Source: Nymphaea colorata
Lineage: Eukaryota; Streptophyta; Magnoliopsida; Nymphaeales; Nymphaeaceae
Direction: 5' to 3'
Length of the DNA stretch: 64,000 nucleotides
NCBI RefSeq assembly: GCF_008831285.2
Contig: NC_045140.1
Location: 19,714,370 to 19,778,369 of the forward strand
Positions 44,772 through 58,200 of the stretch are shown piece after piece. The translations under genes and the position numbers were made by a program. Numbering within the stretch: position 1 is the stretch's first letter; each line of letters starts with the position of its first letter. Under the pieces are notes generated by a model that ran no database searches, was not told the origin of the DNA, and saw only the letters and a list, made by a program, of their open reading frames with translations.

Positions 44772-47700
44772 TACAAAACCTATAGAAATCTTCAAGGTAA
44801 GCCTTGTAAAGTGTATTTCTCATTATTTCAATGTTCATGTCATCCAAGTCCTACAGAATAACAAAAGGTTGACTAATATGAAACAAACAAATCCATGTTA
44901 TTGGATCAAGAACTCATAATGAAGAATTTAATACTCTGAATAGCAACAACCTAAAAAAGAAGTCGATCACTAACAGAGCACTGGTCCTTCGAGAAAACTA
45001 TTAAAATAACAGTCTAAAAAGATATATAAAGAGAAGCAACAAAATACAGAAAAGAAAGATGGAAAACAGGATCCACATCCTTTCAGGTAACATAATATAA
45101 AAAATAAGGTGGTGGAAAGTGGACCAATTCTTGTTAACCTTGTTTTTAAAATGCCAAGCATTTTTAGCATCTCCCTCTCTAAATTTCAGTTGGGCACGGT
45201 TCGAAGAATGTTTTATATATTCAAATAAATGCCATAAATTAATACCCTTCAAGCATGTGTATATGGCAATCTTGCAGTTCAAAAAATTGCCGTATAAGAC
45301 CTTCTAAAAAAGTGTCCAAAGAATCTGGAACCCTTATCATATTAATGGAAAAAAAATGGGACTTCAATTTCTCTCAGACTGATAAGCATAAGAATATGTG
45401 TTTACAGTAAAATTTATAACAATTAGACAAAATTCTGGACATGACCAGATAATTCAGGAACGGCCATTTGCATGTGTCCAATCACTAAGTCACAAATATC
45501 AGGAGACATGTAAATGATACCTCTGATGTGATGCATTCAGAAAAATAGGGAGCCAATGGTGTATCGACAAGAACCAGTCTATACAAGTCACGCATATTCT
45601 GAGCAACTGCAAGGCTGGCAATACTGAGATATAAACCACAATTAGCTCGGTCAGAATCGATTGGATAGAAGTGAAGGCAGCAAAGTGTAATGTGATCAGA
45701 TCTTAAGATACATGATATATAAATACCTGTCAAACATGCCAAGAGGATGGCATTTTTCTAACAATTCATGAACATCTCTCTCATGCAGTGTGCCAGTCAC
45801 AATAAGAACAACATTATCAATCATGTGGCCATACCTGAAATTGATAAAAGAGATTGCTTCCTATTAAATGCAAAACTAATAAAACCATGAGACCAACTAG
45901 AAGAAGTGCAAGAAAAAGATTGCACAAGCTAATTATGATGAGTATGGGCACATTTAAGCCTCAGCTGAGCTCTGAGAAAACTGATCTGCAGTTTATCCAA
46001 CATTTATACTTGGACTGATTGAAAAATGGTTTCAATGCCACTTAAAGATACCAAGGCTATGAGTTTGTCAAATCAACAAGACATACGTGATATACTCAAG
46101 GAAGGTTGACAAAGGCTCCGTGGCTTGGCATAGCATATGTTTGTATTCATCCACCAGCTTCAGTGTGCATTTCTCCACTATAGTTGTCGTGTGCAATGGG
46201 GAAGGCTCTGCAAGAATCGACCAGTATGAATTTTAGCAAGGAAGAAAAAGATGGAGGCCAACGAACCCAACATAAAAGAAAAGTATGAAGCATCGGTCAG
46301 AGGGAACTGCAGCTTCTAAAAGACCAGTGCTATGATAAACAAAATTTGGTATCAAATTTCTAAGCTTGCTTGAATGCGGGTCGCCCAACACTTCCAATAC
46401 TACTACAATTTTTTCTTGTTTTCATGCATTTGAAGCTCTGTTTGCTGATACATATTTGTGAATACAAATTGGCCAATAAATGAGTTAATGTATACACTCA
46501 TATGGCCCCAAAGCTGGATAGCCTTACAAAATGTAAGCCAAACACATGTTACATAACAAAGGGACCAAAGATGCTAAGTGCTAACAACCGACTGGCATAT
46601 GAGACATTTTACTTTGCTACTACACCAGAACGTGTGGTGAATCGCAATCAATAAAACAATGATCCCAGACACACAATAATCACAATCCACGCTTCTATAT
46701 CTCAGCAGGTCCAATGATTATATTTCCACGTAATCATCATTAAGAGGCTTGCACAAATTACATGGCAACAAGGATTTACTATATGGATCCCAACCCTAAG
46801 CTGCACCTTGAGGATCAAGAAGGTTACAAAAGAAAACACGTTAACATACTTATTGGGCTTGTGGGGGGAACCTAAAGCCATTGCAGTTGTTCATTGGCCA
46901 TGAGTTAATCTCAAGTTCTGTCCCTGAGTCACTCAATAGGACAGATGAATCAGCTGCAGAAGATAGAAAACCTTATGTAGCTCATCATTGGGAAAGAAAT
47001 CAAAGAGCACTTGAAGAAAGAACATCAGTATTTCTACTTAACATCTGCAGATTCAGAATGTAATGATGTTACGTCCTAATGTTAACTTGTTTCCTCATGT
47101 ATCTACTTGCTACCTTTTTGTCTTGAGGCCCAGACAGGAATAAATCTGATGAGTCCATTCGAAAAAAATCTCACTGAAGCAAACCGAGCCAACGTCAAAT
47201 GTCCATATGCGCACCCGTAGTAAACCAAGGATATACAACCTTATAAAAAGTCAATAGATCCATAAACTATTACCAGAACCCAACAATACTGTTCTATGAC
47301 TCCATCAGAATGGATCAAGCCTCGCCCAAAAAACTCAAATATCCTACGTAATGAATGATCATGCCACCCAGCACATATCACAAGTCAAACAATGTTCCAA
47401 ACATGGCACACAAAAAATAAACACAACATGAAATCATAAACCTAGATTCAGAGAAGGAAGCACAAAAGAAACAATTCATACCACAAGATCACATAAATCT
47501 GAACAGAAAAAAAAAACGCAGATCTTCACGGAAGTACAAAACGGTGATACAAGGATTTCCCATTCTAAACAACACCCAGAGGGAAAAGATACCACAGAAG
47601 GAATTGCCACGGAAACCGCATCAATCAAAGCCACTAACATAATTTGCACCAGATATTAATGAGATAGAAAGAAAAACTCCTGATGACGACAAAAAGAAAA

Positions 47701-47985
47701 AAAGTTTCATGAATGCGGACATGCCCCAAGAAATTCGACGCTTTGGAATTTCCCCAATAGATGAAGAAGATGATGGGAGAGGGTGTTTGGCTTTGGTTAC
47801 CCACCATTCTGCAGGTAGGGGCCATACTCTGTGGCGGAGAGGTGCATCTTGATGTCATCGAGGTTTTCACACTGGCAGAGATTGTTGTAATCGGCGGCGG
47901 TGAGCAATCCCGACCGGTAGCCCCTTACGACGGCTTCCAAGAACCCGTCGTGGATGTTGAACGTCAACGCCTCGAAGCCGTACAT
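42772..47985 (-). CDS. VHA-d: V-type proton ATPase V0 subunit d
   Basis: Membrane-peripheral subunit d of the V0 sector, which caps the proteolipid ring and couples the central stalk to rotation in vacuolar and endosomal proton pumping. Ten exons: 47805-47985, 46087-46207, 45727-45834, 45521-45623, 44770-44850, 44555-44640, 44288-44347, 44149-44197, 43104-43238 and 42772-42903 (TAG at 42772-42774). Phases agree and give 351 residues, the usual plant length, with no gaps. Family stretches: start [20 protein letters not shown], then [96 protein letters not shown], and the end [20 protein letters not shown]. The donor after 44770 reads GTCTCTCT and is part of a microsatellite. A GA/CT tract (48089-48106) lies just upstream in the probable leader. 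Confidence 0.97.
44729..44769. repeat. (CG)n(GA)n microsatellite at a VHA-d splice donor
   Basis: A short CG run (44720-44731) passes into about 18 GA repeats that end exactly at the exon 44770-44850 boundary. On the gene strand the intron therefore begins GTCTCTCT. Confidence 0.92.
46208..47804 (-). other. VHA-d intron 1
   Basis: 1.6-kb AT-rich first intron. An open frame at 46881-47063 shows no recognisable similarity. Nothing else was recognised. Confidence 0.75.
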
Positions 47986-50900
47986 TTTCTTCCCCGCTTC
48001 GATTCCGACCGAGCTCTCGACCGATCAATCGATCAACAGAGAGCGACACAGACGCAAGGGCGATGGGAGGAGAGATCCCAATGACGATAGAGAGAGAGAG
48101 AGAGAGACCGCAGGAAAGAAGGCTCGCAGCGGGTTGGCTACTAGTTTGGATCCGGATACGGGAAGTCGAAGCAGAACCAAGTCACCAACGTCCATCACAG
48201 TGAGTAAGCACGTCCATGAGTCGGATTTATCTAACTGCTAAGAGAAACCCGAAATCCAATTAGTAAGGTTTTAATCAGCAGATTAGGATCCATTGCTCAT
48301 CCCAGTCTTTCAGGCCAAACCTGACTTGGAACAGAATTGGGTCAGATCCGAATCCCCATCAAGTCCAAACCGTTTACATTTTCATTTCTGTGGGCAGCAG
48401 AATATTGCGCCGTTTACTTTTTTGTCACACCCAACACTTGAAGAACCAGGATTTACTTTTTTTTGTTTTTTTATAATGGGGAAAGAATAATATAATAAAT
48501 GCAATTATAGAATTAACATAGGTTGGTTCCATTTGACGTAAAAGACCCCAAATCCATATTATCCGATTCAATAAGCTTTATTATGTTTCTGAACATAACA
48601 CCTATGGGGAAATAATATGAAGTTCTGCTGACACAGTATATCGTTCAAGCTGTTCAACCGGTGTGCTTATATAAGCCCTAAACCATAACAAGTGCTACAT
48701 CTATGCTTACGCATAAATATTTTCAAATTCTTTGCCAAAAGTTGACCTTTTTAGGAATACTTTTCAATCAATCATTTGGTCCATACGACCTATCAATGTT
48801 CATTCTATGCTAGAAATGCTGCTGGAACCTGCCATTCTTCCTAGAAGTGCTGCTGCCCCTAATCCTATCCTTCTCCAATTTGTTCACAACTTGTTCATCT
48901 TCAATAAGCCAACTAAAAAGTGGAAGACTGGACTATTACCAAAGAAATGAATCATGAAGTGTAGAGCTCAGGACCCCAGAGGCATAGGGAATGTGGGGAG
49001 GCATTCGGGCTTCTTTTTTGGGCGGTAAGTTGTTAACCTCCTCTTCACCTAGAATCATGCAAGTGTGGCGATGTTGGCTGCCAAAAGTAGATTTCTCAAT
49101 ACTGTTTGGTTGGTGCAACTCATCAGAATAAAATCTCTCTCTGTACAGAGCCATTGGACTAATAGAGTAAGAAAAGACTGATTTCTGGGTGCTGAAGGGC
49201 TTGTTGCAATAGAACTAGATTCAAACTAAAAATAACTACAGGTGGAGGCTGGTAACCGGCTGCCAAGTAAGAACATGGCAAAAGCCATGGACTGAAGTGA
49301 TTTTAGGCTTCACCTCTATAATTTGGCTTGACAGAACGCCCAATCATCCAGGAACTCCTTGCAGTCCAAGCGAACCACAGCATTCTTTTGAATGTGCCAA
49401 GGCAAGAGGGCTTAAAAGGGTGCATCAACATCAGCAACAGGGAAGAAGCCCTTCTTTCCAGACCCAAGTGAAGCTGGTGTTTTAACTTTTAAAACAGTTG
49501 CAGGGAGGGATTCAAGCTAGCCAGAATCCAAAAGAGCGGCAGAAATGAATTCTGTCCTTGGAGTGTGTCAGAGTTCTCCCCTGATCCTTGGCTTAACAGA
49601 ACGGATGTAGAGGGAGTGTTTTCTATTCCGGTGCTTGCTAAGTTTGAATTTCCTTTGTTTTCTCGCTGGAATTCCATGATATTTTCTATAACAGTTCTGT
49701 TACTTTTGGGTAATAAAAAGGGAAATGGCCTCCGTCACAGCAGGTTTGCACCAACTGTAAGCAAGCACCAACATAGCCTGTATAATCTTTTTGGGGAACA
49801 ATCATTCTAGGATGTGCTAGTAGCGCGACAAGGAGTAGTGCTCGCCCTGACTTTGATTTTGTGTCTTAAATTATCCTTTACTGCAAAAATGAAGGGGGAA
49901 AGAGAGAAGGCTAGAGAAAACCATTTTTTTAATATTTTCCTGAAAGGAACCCAGCTTTCGGTTAAATAACAAAATACGTATAAATTTTCTTTTGTGTTTT
50001 CATTTATCTGCTCTGTTAAGAATTGCTCCTCTCTCTCTAAAAAAACTCGAATAATATCCTTTGATTTATTGATTTTGTTTTCTCTAATCATCTACGTTGC
50101 CTGGTTGTACGGTTCTATGCTTTTATTGTAGCGCAGTTCCGATGCAAATCAGCAAGAGATAGGTCTCCCAATCTTTTATAGATAAAAAAATAGAGCTATA
50201 CAAATCATAGGAACAAAAAATTGGAGAAATCTGCTGCATAACAAAAACAAAAACAGCAGACAAACCTTAGGCCAAAATGGAACAACAAGCATAACTCAGA
50301 CCGGCAAGGCTGGTCAGTAAAACGAGGACAGGAGATTTTCAACTCCACACATCGGAAACAAAAGGTAGTCAACCACTTGGACAGGAATGTCATCTGCGAA
50401 TAGCAGATTGATGAGGAATATGCCAGCAGACCTTGAAAGTGGCATAAGAGTGTCTGTGACGACCTTCAGAGGCTCTGGTAAGGAAAGAGTGGAGTTTCCT
50501 ATCATTAGTACAGACCGTAATAGAAACGCCACCTTAGTCCATGGGAGATCACTATATAGTTCATCGGAGTATTAACATGATGTTTTCTGGGTATTGTTAA
50601 GCACCGCCCTTTCATTTATACATAGAGAGAGAGAGAGAGAGAGAGAGAGAGCTAATGAACTTGATGTTCAGGTTAAAAAAGTTTTTATGCTACTTAACCC
50701 CTGTCTAGCAGAAGTAAATGTGACCGCTTTAGTTTGAAAGGGCCATATGTTATACAGTTATCAAAAGGCAGGCAATTAAATGAAAAAAATCAAAACCAGG
50801 AACGTGTTATTACAACATAATTAGGCACCTTCTGTAACATATCCATTTTTTCACAAAGGGAGTAAAAAACTCTAGCCGATCAAGGCCATTTGTAAAACAA

Positions 50901-51388
50901 CAGTTTTATCAAAACTCCAGTTGTTTATGTGACAGGTAAAACTGTAAATTAATGAACCTGATCAAGGACATTTTTATAAAATTATCGCTTTAGCCTTGTT
51001 AATAGAATATATATATATATCAAGTGCGTATCTGTATGTGCAAAGAAATCAAAATGAACCAAGGTGGATACTGCTCCGTGTCATTGTAGGCAGGCCCAAC
51101 TGAGTTTGTTTTATTCCCAGTAAAAGGCTCGGAGGTCCAACGCTGGCTTGCCTGAGCCATATGCGGCTCAACCACCACCAACCGAACGACGAGACTGATG
51201 GCATCTGAAAAGGATCACAAGCAAGAGAGGCATAATAATTGCGTATCTCCTGCATGTACATCAAGAAAATGACATAGCATACTTACAAAGCAAAACAGCG
51301 CTGAACAGCCCTCTCAAATGCAATTTGAATTGTTGGTAACTTGGGTACACACATTACAAGAAAAATATTGCTTTGAACAATTTACATG
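47986..51388. other. Intergenic: VHA-d promoter side and SPRING1-like 3' side
   Basis: 3.4 kb. The first 150 bases are the VHA-d leader and promoter region, with GA repeats. About 48950-50560 has a more even base composition with many interrupted short frames, like organelle non-coding DNA (see findings). A (GA)n run lies at 50624-50651. No gene was recognised. Confidence 0.6.
50624..50651. repeat. (GA)n microsatellite
   Basis: About 13 GA repeats in the intergenic region upstream of VHA-d. Confidence 0.93.
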
Positions 51389-52195
51389 TTAAGCACAGGG
51401 GCAAAGTCTCTTTGTATGAGGATGTGAGCCATCACAAGACAAGACTGACTGCTTGTCTGTATACAAGCATGCTCCAGGATTCTGAAAATCCAAACATGGA
51501 GTTACTAATCAATATGTAATTGGAAAGCCAAAACTTCGAAATTTGATGATCTAGCAAATAAAGTTGATGATATTTTAGAGAACAGACCATGCAAGTTTAT
51601 CATTCAAAATATCATAAGTTAGAAAACCAATGAGTGCCATGATAAGAAACCAGTTTTAGTCCTTAACTGCAAAAGCCACAACAGCTGAACTTTTGTTAAA
51701 AGCTTATAACCCCGGCAAAAAAAACTTGAACGGAGACTTCTGAGGGAATGGATGGTATTTTGGCAACAATGAGAATGTAAGCTACAGAGCCAAGACAAAA
51801 AATAATTGCCCCCAACTTATAAAATCATGTTACAAGCAGTTTTGCATTTATTTAATAATTCAACCATTCTAGATCCTATGTTCCAGCCAACAAGTAGAGC
51901 GAATCAGAATTGGAAACTAAATTAGTCGGATCACGTGATAGCAACTGAACCACATTGCATTTGACAAAGAAAGGTAAAAAAACTCAAGCAGATAATTTCA
52001 CAAAATCTTCTAAAGAGTGGAAGATGTAACATTGCTAAGGAAGCAAAAGAAAGAAATGCTGAAGGTCGTGGTTGCAAGCCAGTGATATAAACAGCGTAGG
52101 TAGATTTTTATGATTCTCCAAATATAGTAGAAATCTTCCTTGTAAAAATCATCCAAAAGGAAAATATTATGATATCTTAATTTTTCTTTGGAAAA

Positions 52196-52236
<41 letters not shown>

Positions 52237-55200
52237 GTAATACTAGAACTCACATGAGTAACACACATGAACTCAAACCAAACGTGAATACTAAAATGTA
52301 GTCTTTTGCTGCGTAACACTAAATTTCAAAAAATCATTGGTCACTGAAAATGTTACGCTAAAGTTACGAGATTTTAAAAATAAAGTTAAAAATAAAGGAA
52401 AAAGTTTCCAAGTGACGTGAATAGGAATGTCCAGGAGAGGAATACTAAATGGTGCAAGATTTAGGATGACAAAAATACACACCAGATCCTTTGGGGCATG
52501 ATCAACAACTTCTGCAGGTTGGTCAGCTCCAATGCTGGCCACACATCCGCTGCTGCAGTTCATGTACTTCTGCATGCTGTTCCAAGACACAAGAGAAGAA
52601 ACCCATGAAGTAGCAATTTCATGACAAAAAGTTTACAGCTATATTGGATAATCATCAAACTGATAAAATATAGATTTTTTTTATCTGCACATATTTTTTC
52701 TTTTATAATACAAGAAAAATCAGTAGCATTTCACCATATACCATATTTAACAGAATTTAAAAGAGATTGGGAAACAAGTAACTACATTATAGAAGCTAGT
52801 ATAAAATAACATCCAGCATGTTCTCATTCTTACTCTTTAAGGATAATCATGCAGTAGTTAAGCAGATCCTGGCCATTAAGGATAATCATGCAGTGGTTAA
52901 GCAGATCCCGACCATTAAGATATTGCCTAAATTGGGTACTCAAGTAGGTCAGCCTTCCTTTTTTTTTTCCTTTTTCTATTTTCTTTTTCTTGGTTGGCTC
53001 CTGACCCTTTTTTAGTGTACCTCCTTGCTCTGTTATCACATGGTGTGGTTACAGGTAGGGATATAAATGGAATAGATATCTTTGATAACTGATCCAAAAT
53101 TGAAATTGACTGCAATTCTAGAAAATTGTTCATTCTAAGATGGCATGAATCATGAGTAGTTCACTGGTGCAGGGAATGCTTTTTATGGGTTCTCAGGTCA
53201 TGCTTTGAACATATTCTGAGCTTGTAGTAGAGTATTCCAGGCTCTCGAGAATACCTTTTCAACTTGCAGGCTCTTGAAAGTCAGCTCTGAACTCTTGGTA
53301 GTGTGTGTGCGGTGTTTCTGACTCATTGAAGGGGCCATGAAAAGGATACTCGGACCAATATTGCACACTCAATGGAACATACCATGGTTAAGCTGGAGAA
53401 GGGGGCAAAGAAGGAATAAGAACCTTTGCACGATGCCTTAGACTTAAAGGCACGTGCTTGGGTCTGCTTGAGAGGATATCAAAGCAATGCAAAGAAATGT
53501 TTCTTTATTAGACCAGGCAAGGGAAATGACTAGATTCTCCAACCTTCCACTTCATTCCTATAGATTTCACCTCATTGTCGGGGCTTGGCAGTTTCAATTA
53601 CTTTCAACTAGTTGCCTTAGACTTTCAACCAGATTAGTGTGCATCAAGTGAAGTGCAAGTGATTTATTACATAGTGATTTATATTCCTGCAGCATTCCTA
53701 TTTGTATTCTTGGAGAGGCTTCCAATTTTACAGTTCTTTCATGCTTTACTCAAAGTATCATAAATAATGTATTTCAGGAGAATAATTCATTTCTAGATTG
53801 ATTTGAAAATCCACGAAAGAACAAAAAACAAAGGCATAGCGTCTCATTATCTGAGAAGCATCTGCACATAATATCCATTTATACTTTAAATACGAGCCTA
53901 TTTAGAAAAGACATCTGACCAATAATCTTGATACACCATATCTAAGCCAAATAAAGAAATACTTTTTCCATTTTGCTAACTACTCTAGTCGCCAATCATG
54001 GGAGATTCCAGATATTGTGAAACAAGAAACAGTGATGCTCCAGACAATACAAGCAATAGCAATCTGATAAATGGAGAACTCTGATAATGAAGTAAACTAA
54101 TTTACATTCTTGCTAGTAATACATTAATTTAAGATGAAAAAGTTAAAATTCATTCTTCTAAAATTCAACAAGAAAGAAATAGAGAACTTACATTTCACAT
54201 TTGTTAAGTATCAGCAGCTTGGCTGGCACACATGATTGACCCACAGATTTGCACACCAAACTGCATGACTCCCCTTGCCTTTCCATACCATGGTAGGAAA
54301 ACAATGTTAGGACAGTACAATCCTGCCTTCTATATCATTTTTGATAAATTTAAGGACCTCACCTTCCGACAATCACGTTAATGCCAGCCAATTTAGATTC
54401 TATATTGGTATCTGCAGCCACTGAAATACCAAAACTTGAAAACTAAATCACTCAAAGAAAATAGAAAGATAAAAATAAGAGGAAATCCAAATAATAGTAA
54501 GCAACTCACTTCTGTGCAGTTTTTTGCAAACAAAATCTCAAATAAATCGATAAAAAAGCAAACAATAAATTGTCTACATTCATTTGCCAGTCTTTTGAGA
54601 ACAAAAAGTCATGGATTAAGGGGATTTGTTTGCAGGTTAAGACAACAGCCACACATACAGAGTTTTTGCATTCATAGTTGTCTGGATGTTTTAGATGTAA
54701 AAGAAGCTACTGAATAATATCCACAACATTATCACACGATGGCTGAAGCAAGTAGATGACCTTACCAGAAGAGTTCATCTGCAAAGAAAAGCAGTGATGG
54801 AACTCGCTTGCATATGCATTCTCATGAACCTGATGTTAGAGCTCATGAATCAGTATAATGAAGGCCAAAAAAATCATTAAAATTTCTGGGCAAATATTTC
54901 ATAACAAATATAAGGACTGTTTTGAAATATGTAATTAACTCAGAAAAATCTACTCTAAAATACTGCAAAAAGTTCAACAAGATTGAGATTGATGCTACAG
55001 GGCTGCAGGTGTGAACAGGGGTACGAAAGTATAGTAATTGTCATAGCACGAATATATGGGTCATTTAACAACATCAAACTGGAATTGAAGTCAAATATTA
55101 TATGCAGTTAACTAGTTGACAACACTTTCGCAGATGGCAATTGGATTTGGTGAGTAGAAGCAGCACCAACACCTGGTAAGAGTGTTACACGTTGTGTGAC

Positions 55201-58200
55201 TTCCTTAAAGAGTCAGTGCAATCTAATTTAAAAGTCAAACGAGTAACCATGAACAAGTTGTCCTATAGAAAAAGCTAGAACAAATACTCCACCTGATATT
55301 CTCTAAATTTAGCATTCCTAACTAAAAACACTTGAAAACCTCATGATTTTACATGTTAATGCAAAGTCATAGTAGTAGATCAGTAAAGAATATGTTATGC
55401 AAGAAGGATAAGCAGCTCCATGCCTGTAATGAATAAAATGCTAGACATATTTTCAGCAATTCAGGAGGTCAAAAGCACCATTATCGTCTAGATTTTCACA
55501 GTCGAAATCACGAACATTGAAACTGTGTTACTAGTCAATCAAAGGCAATATAATACCAAAATGAATCTGAAGAGTTAATTTGCTTGCTGATTGTTACAGG
55601 GTCACATGCTTTGACAAAAGAAGCAAGAGGTACACAAGTTATTTGTCCGATATGCAAAACTAGATTCTGATAATCAAGATGCTTGTACCATGAAGTTATC
55701 AAAAGGTACACAAGTTATTTGTCCGATATGCAAAACTAGATTCTGATAATCAAGATGCTTGTACCATGAAGTCATCTAATTTTCAGAACAATATAAAATG
55801 AGCAAAACATTTCAAGAGCTTGAGGCAACTTCAATTAGTTTCTAACAAACAAAGTACTGTATTACTCCACTTGCTAAAGAAGCTGCTGATTTCACATATC
55901 CATTAGCAGCATGCAAGAGTTTTGCACATTATAAATAAAAATATAACACAATTACAGATAAAATTTCAGAATCTGGAATGGTAGACCTTGTTACAAAAGA
56001 TGAGACAAGAAAAAAAATCATAGTCAAAATTTATTTACCACACTAGCAGAACTATGACGGCACCTTCCAGCACAGAAATCAAAAACACTTTGGTAAGTGC
56101 CTGCATGAATGGAAAGCGATATTCTAGGTTGAAATAAGATGAAGCCTCAAACTATGGACAAAGCTTCACAGACCAATAAAGAACCTGCGGTTATTGGCTT
56201 GGCTATCTTCATCTTCAGAGCAAGCTCTGGCTTAGTCTGCAAGGAATATCCTCAGCCTATTAATACCACATGCAAAAGCATACAGATTGACTGGATGGCT
56301 CATTTTCTGTACCTACCCTAGCTGGATCAAGACAGCAGGAGACACAGTACTCATATGAGTTACAGCATTGGGAGACAAGATTGCATCCTCTGAAAATAGA
56401 CAAAGAAAAAAGTAAACCACAGATTCTACTGATCACAATGAAAAGTATGCACAAGCACTTATATAGAGGAACATAAAGATAAAGTAAGGGAAGTTGGACA
56501 AGAACTAACTGACAAAGAAACTTCTCTCCTGCTTCAGGACAACACTGCGTCCAAGAATTGATGCTAAAAGCATTACATACACGTCCTGCACAAAATAATG
56601 TTAGAACATACATATAGATCCGCTCATTGATAGACTTGGGGACAATTGTGTTAGAATTTGTGATATCAAGTTTTCATTTAATCACCACAGTGTTAATTTG
56701 CAGAAAAGATAGGAAAAAGATATCTTTTATAAAGTCATGGGTAGAAGACATTGATGAAAGGAGGTCAATTTTAGGGCATTGTATTTTCATTAAGAGAAAG
56801 CCTGATATCCTGGAGCAGTAGAAAGCAAAAAGCAATAGCCAATCCAGTACAAAAGCTGAATGTCTATCAATGGCACCTGTAACTACCAAGACTGGATGGA
56901 CTAGGCACTTATTGGATAATTGGATGAACCAATTTCAAGATGCCTTTTACTGTATGATAATTTTTTCATTTAATCTTATTTAGAGCGGTGAAGAAGTAGG
57001 CATTTAATCTTATTTATCACGGCAAAACAAAGCATGAAACAGTCCAACTGCAACACTTTATCAAGCGAAAGGTTGAATACAAAGAAATTGAACCTAACTT
57101 CATTCCAACAAAAAATCAAGTGGCAGATTTATTCTGTAGCTGACAGAACATATTTTGGTTCTTGAAAGCTAAGTTGCCTATAGTTCAATGCCACATAGAA
57201 ACTGAAAGGGCTGATAAGGTGTCATGATGCTGGGCAGGTTCGTAGTAGTTAATCCAAACCCAACGTGTGTTATAACTGAATTATATAGGGCGTGCTTGTA
57301 AGGACATTTGTGTATTTTTGCTTTGTATTGCAAGTTATGTCCAATGAAAATATTGTGTAAGCCCCATATACAATGGAAGATAATAAGTCACAATCCAAAA
57401 ATTATGAAAGTTCTGCCCCTACCTCTACATCTTCCCCTTCCCCTCTATGATAACTTTGGTGTAGTTATCTAAATCTGACATAAATCCCTGATTATGAAAA
57501 AGATGAGCATTAATCAGGTTCCCATATTTGTATATCTAAAAGCAATAAAATTAACAAAACTAACAAAACAATTATCAAGTTTAATATTAGTCTGTCAAAT
57601 TTCAGTAAGGGGCCAATGTGACTGGCATTTTGAAGATATGGGTAGTAGACTCAATACACATGAATAGTGATAAAGTTGTTTCAAAGACAAACTCTCACTT
57701 TTTAAACTTAGGAAATGTTTAAGAGACAAAGAGGTAATCAAGTTTGCTTGTGGACTTGCTCTAAATGCTTAAATCACTTCCTTTGATGAATTTGCTCTTT
57801 GGTACCATACCCAGATATTGAAGACACAATTTGGAACTTGTGCAAATGAGAGGAGAAAAGGATATCAATAAAAAATTCAGTGACTTAGTATTGTCAAAAT
57901 AGAAGACCAAAACTTTGTGCAGCTTTTGCAATCTGTATGCCTTCCAATTTATGACAATTATGATGCTGCAGATGTCTTCCCTTAAAGTTTCAATTTTTAA
58001 TCAAGTTTGGCACCAATGGCTACAGGCAACTCTAACACATATTAAGATAAAGCAACCACAGCACACGCTAAGATAAAGCAACACACACCATTATCATCAG
58101 AGAGTAGATATCTTCCTTGAACTGTTGATTTGCACATCTGTTTCCACTGAAACCCAATATCCTTCCTACATTAAAATCACATACATCTTTATGTAAAAGT

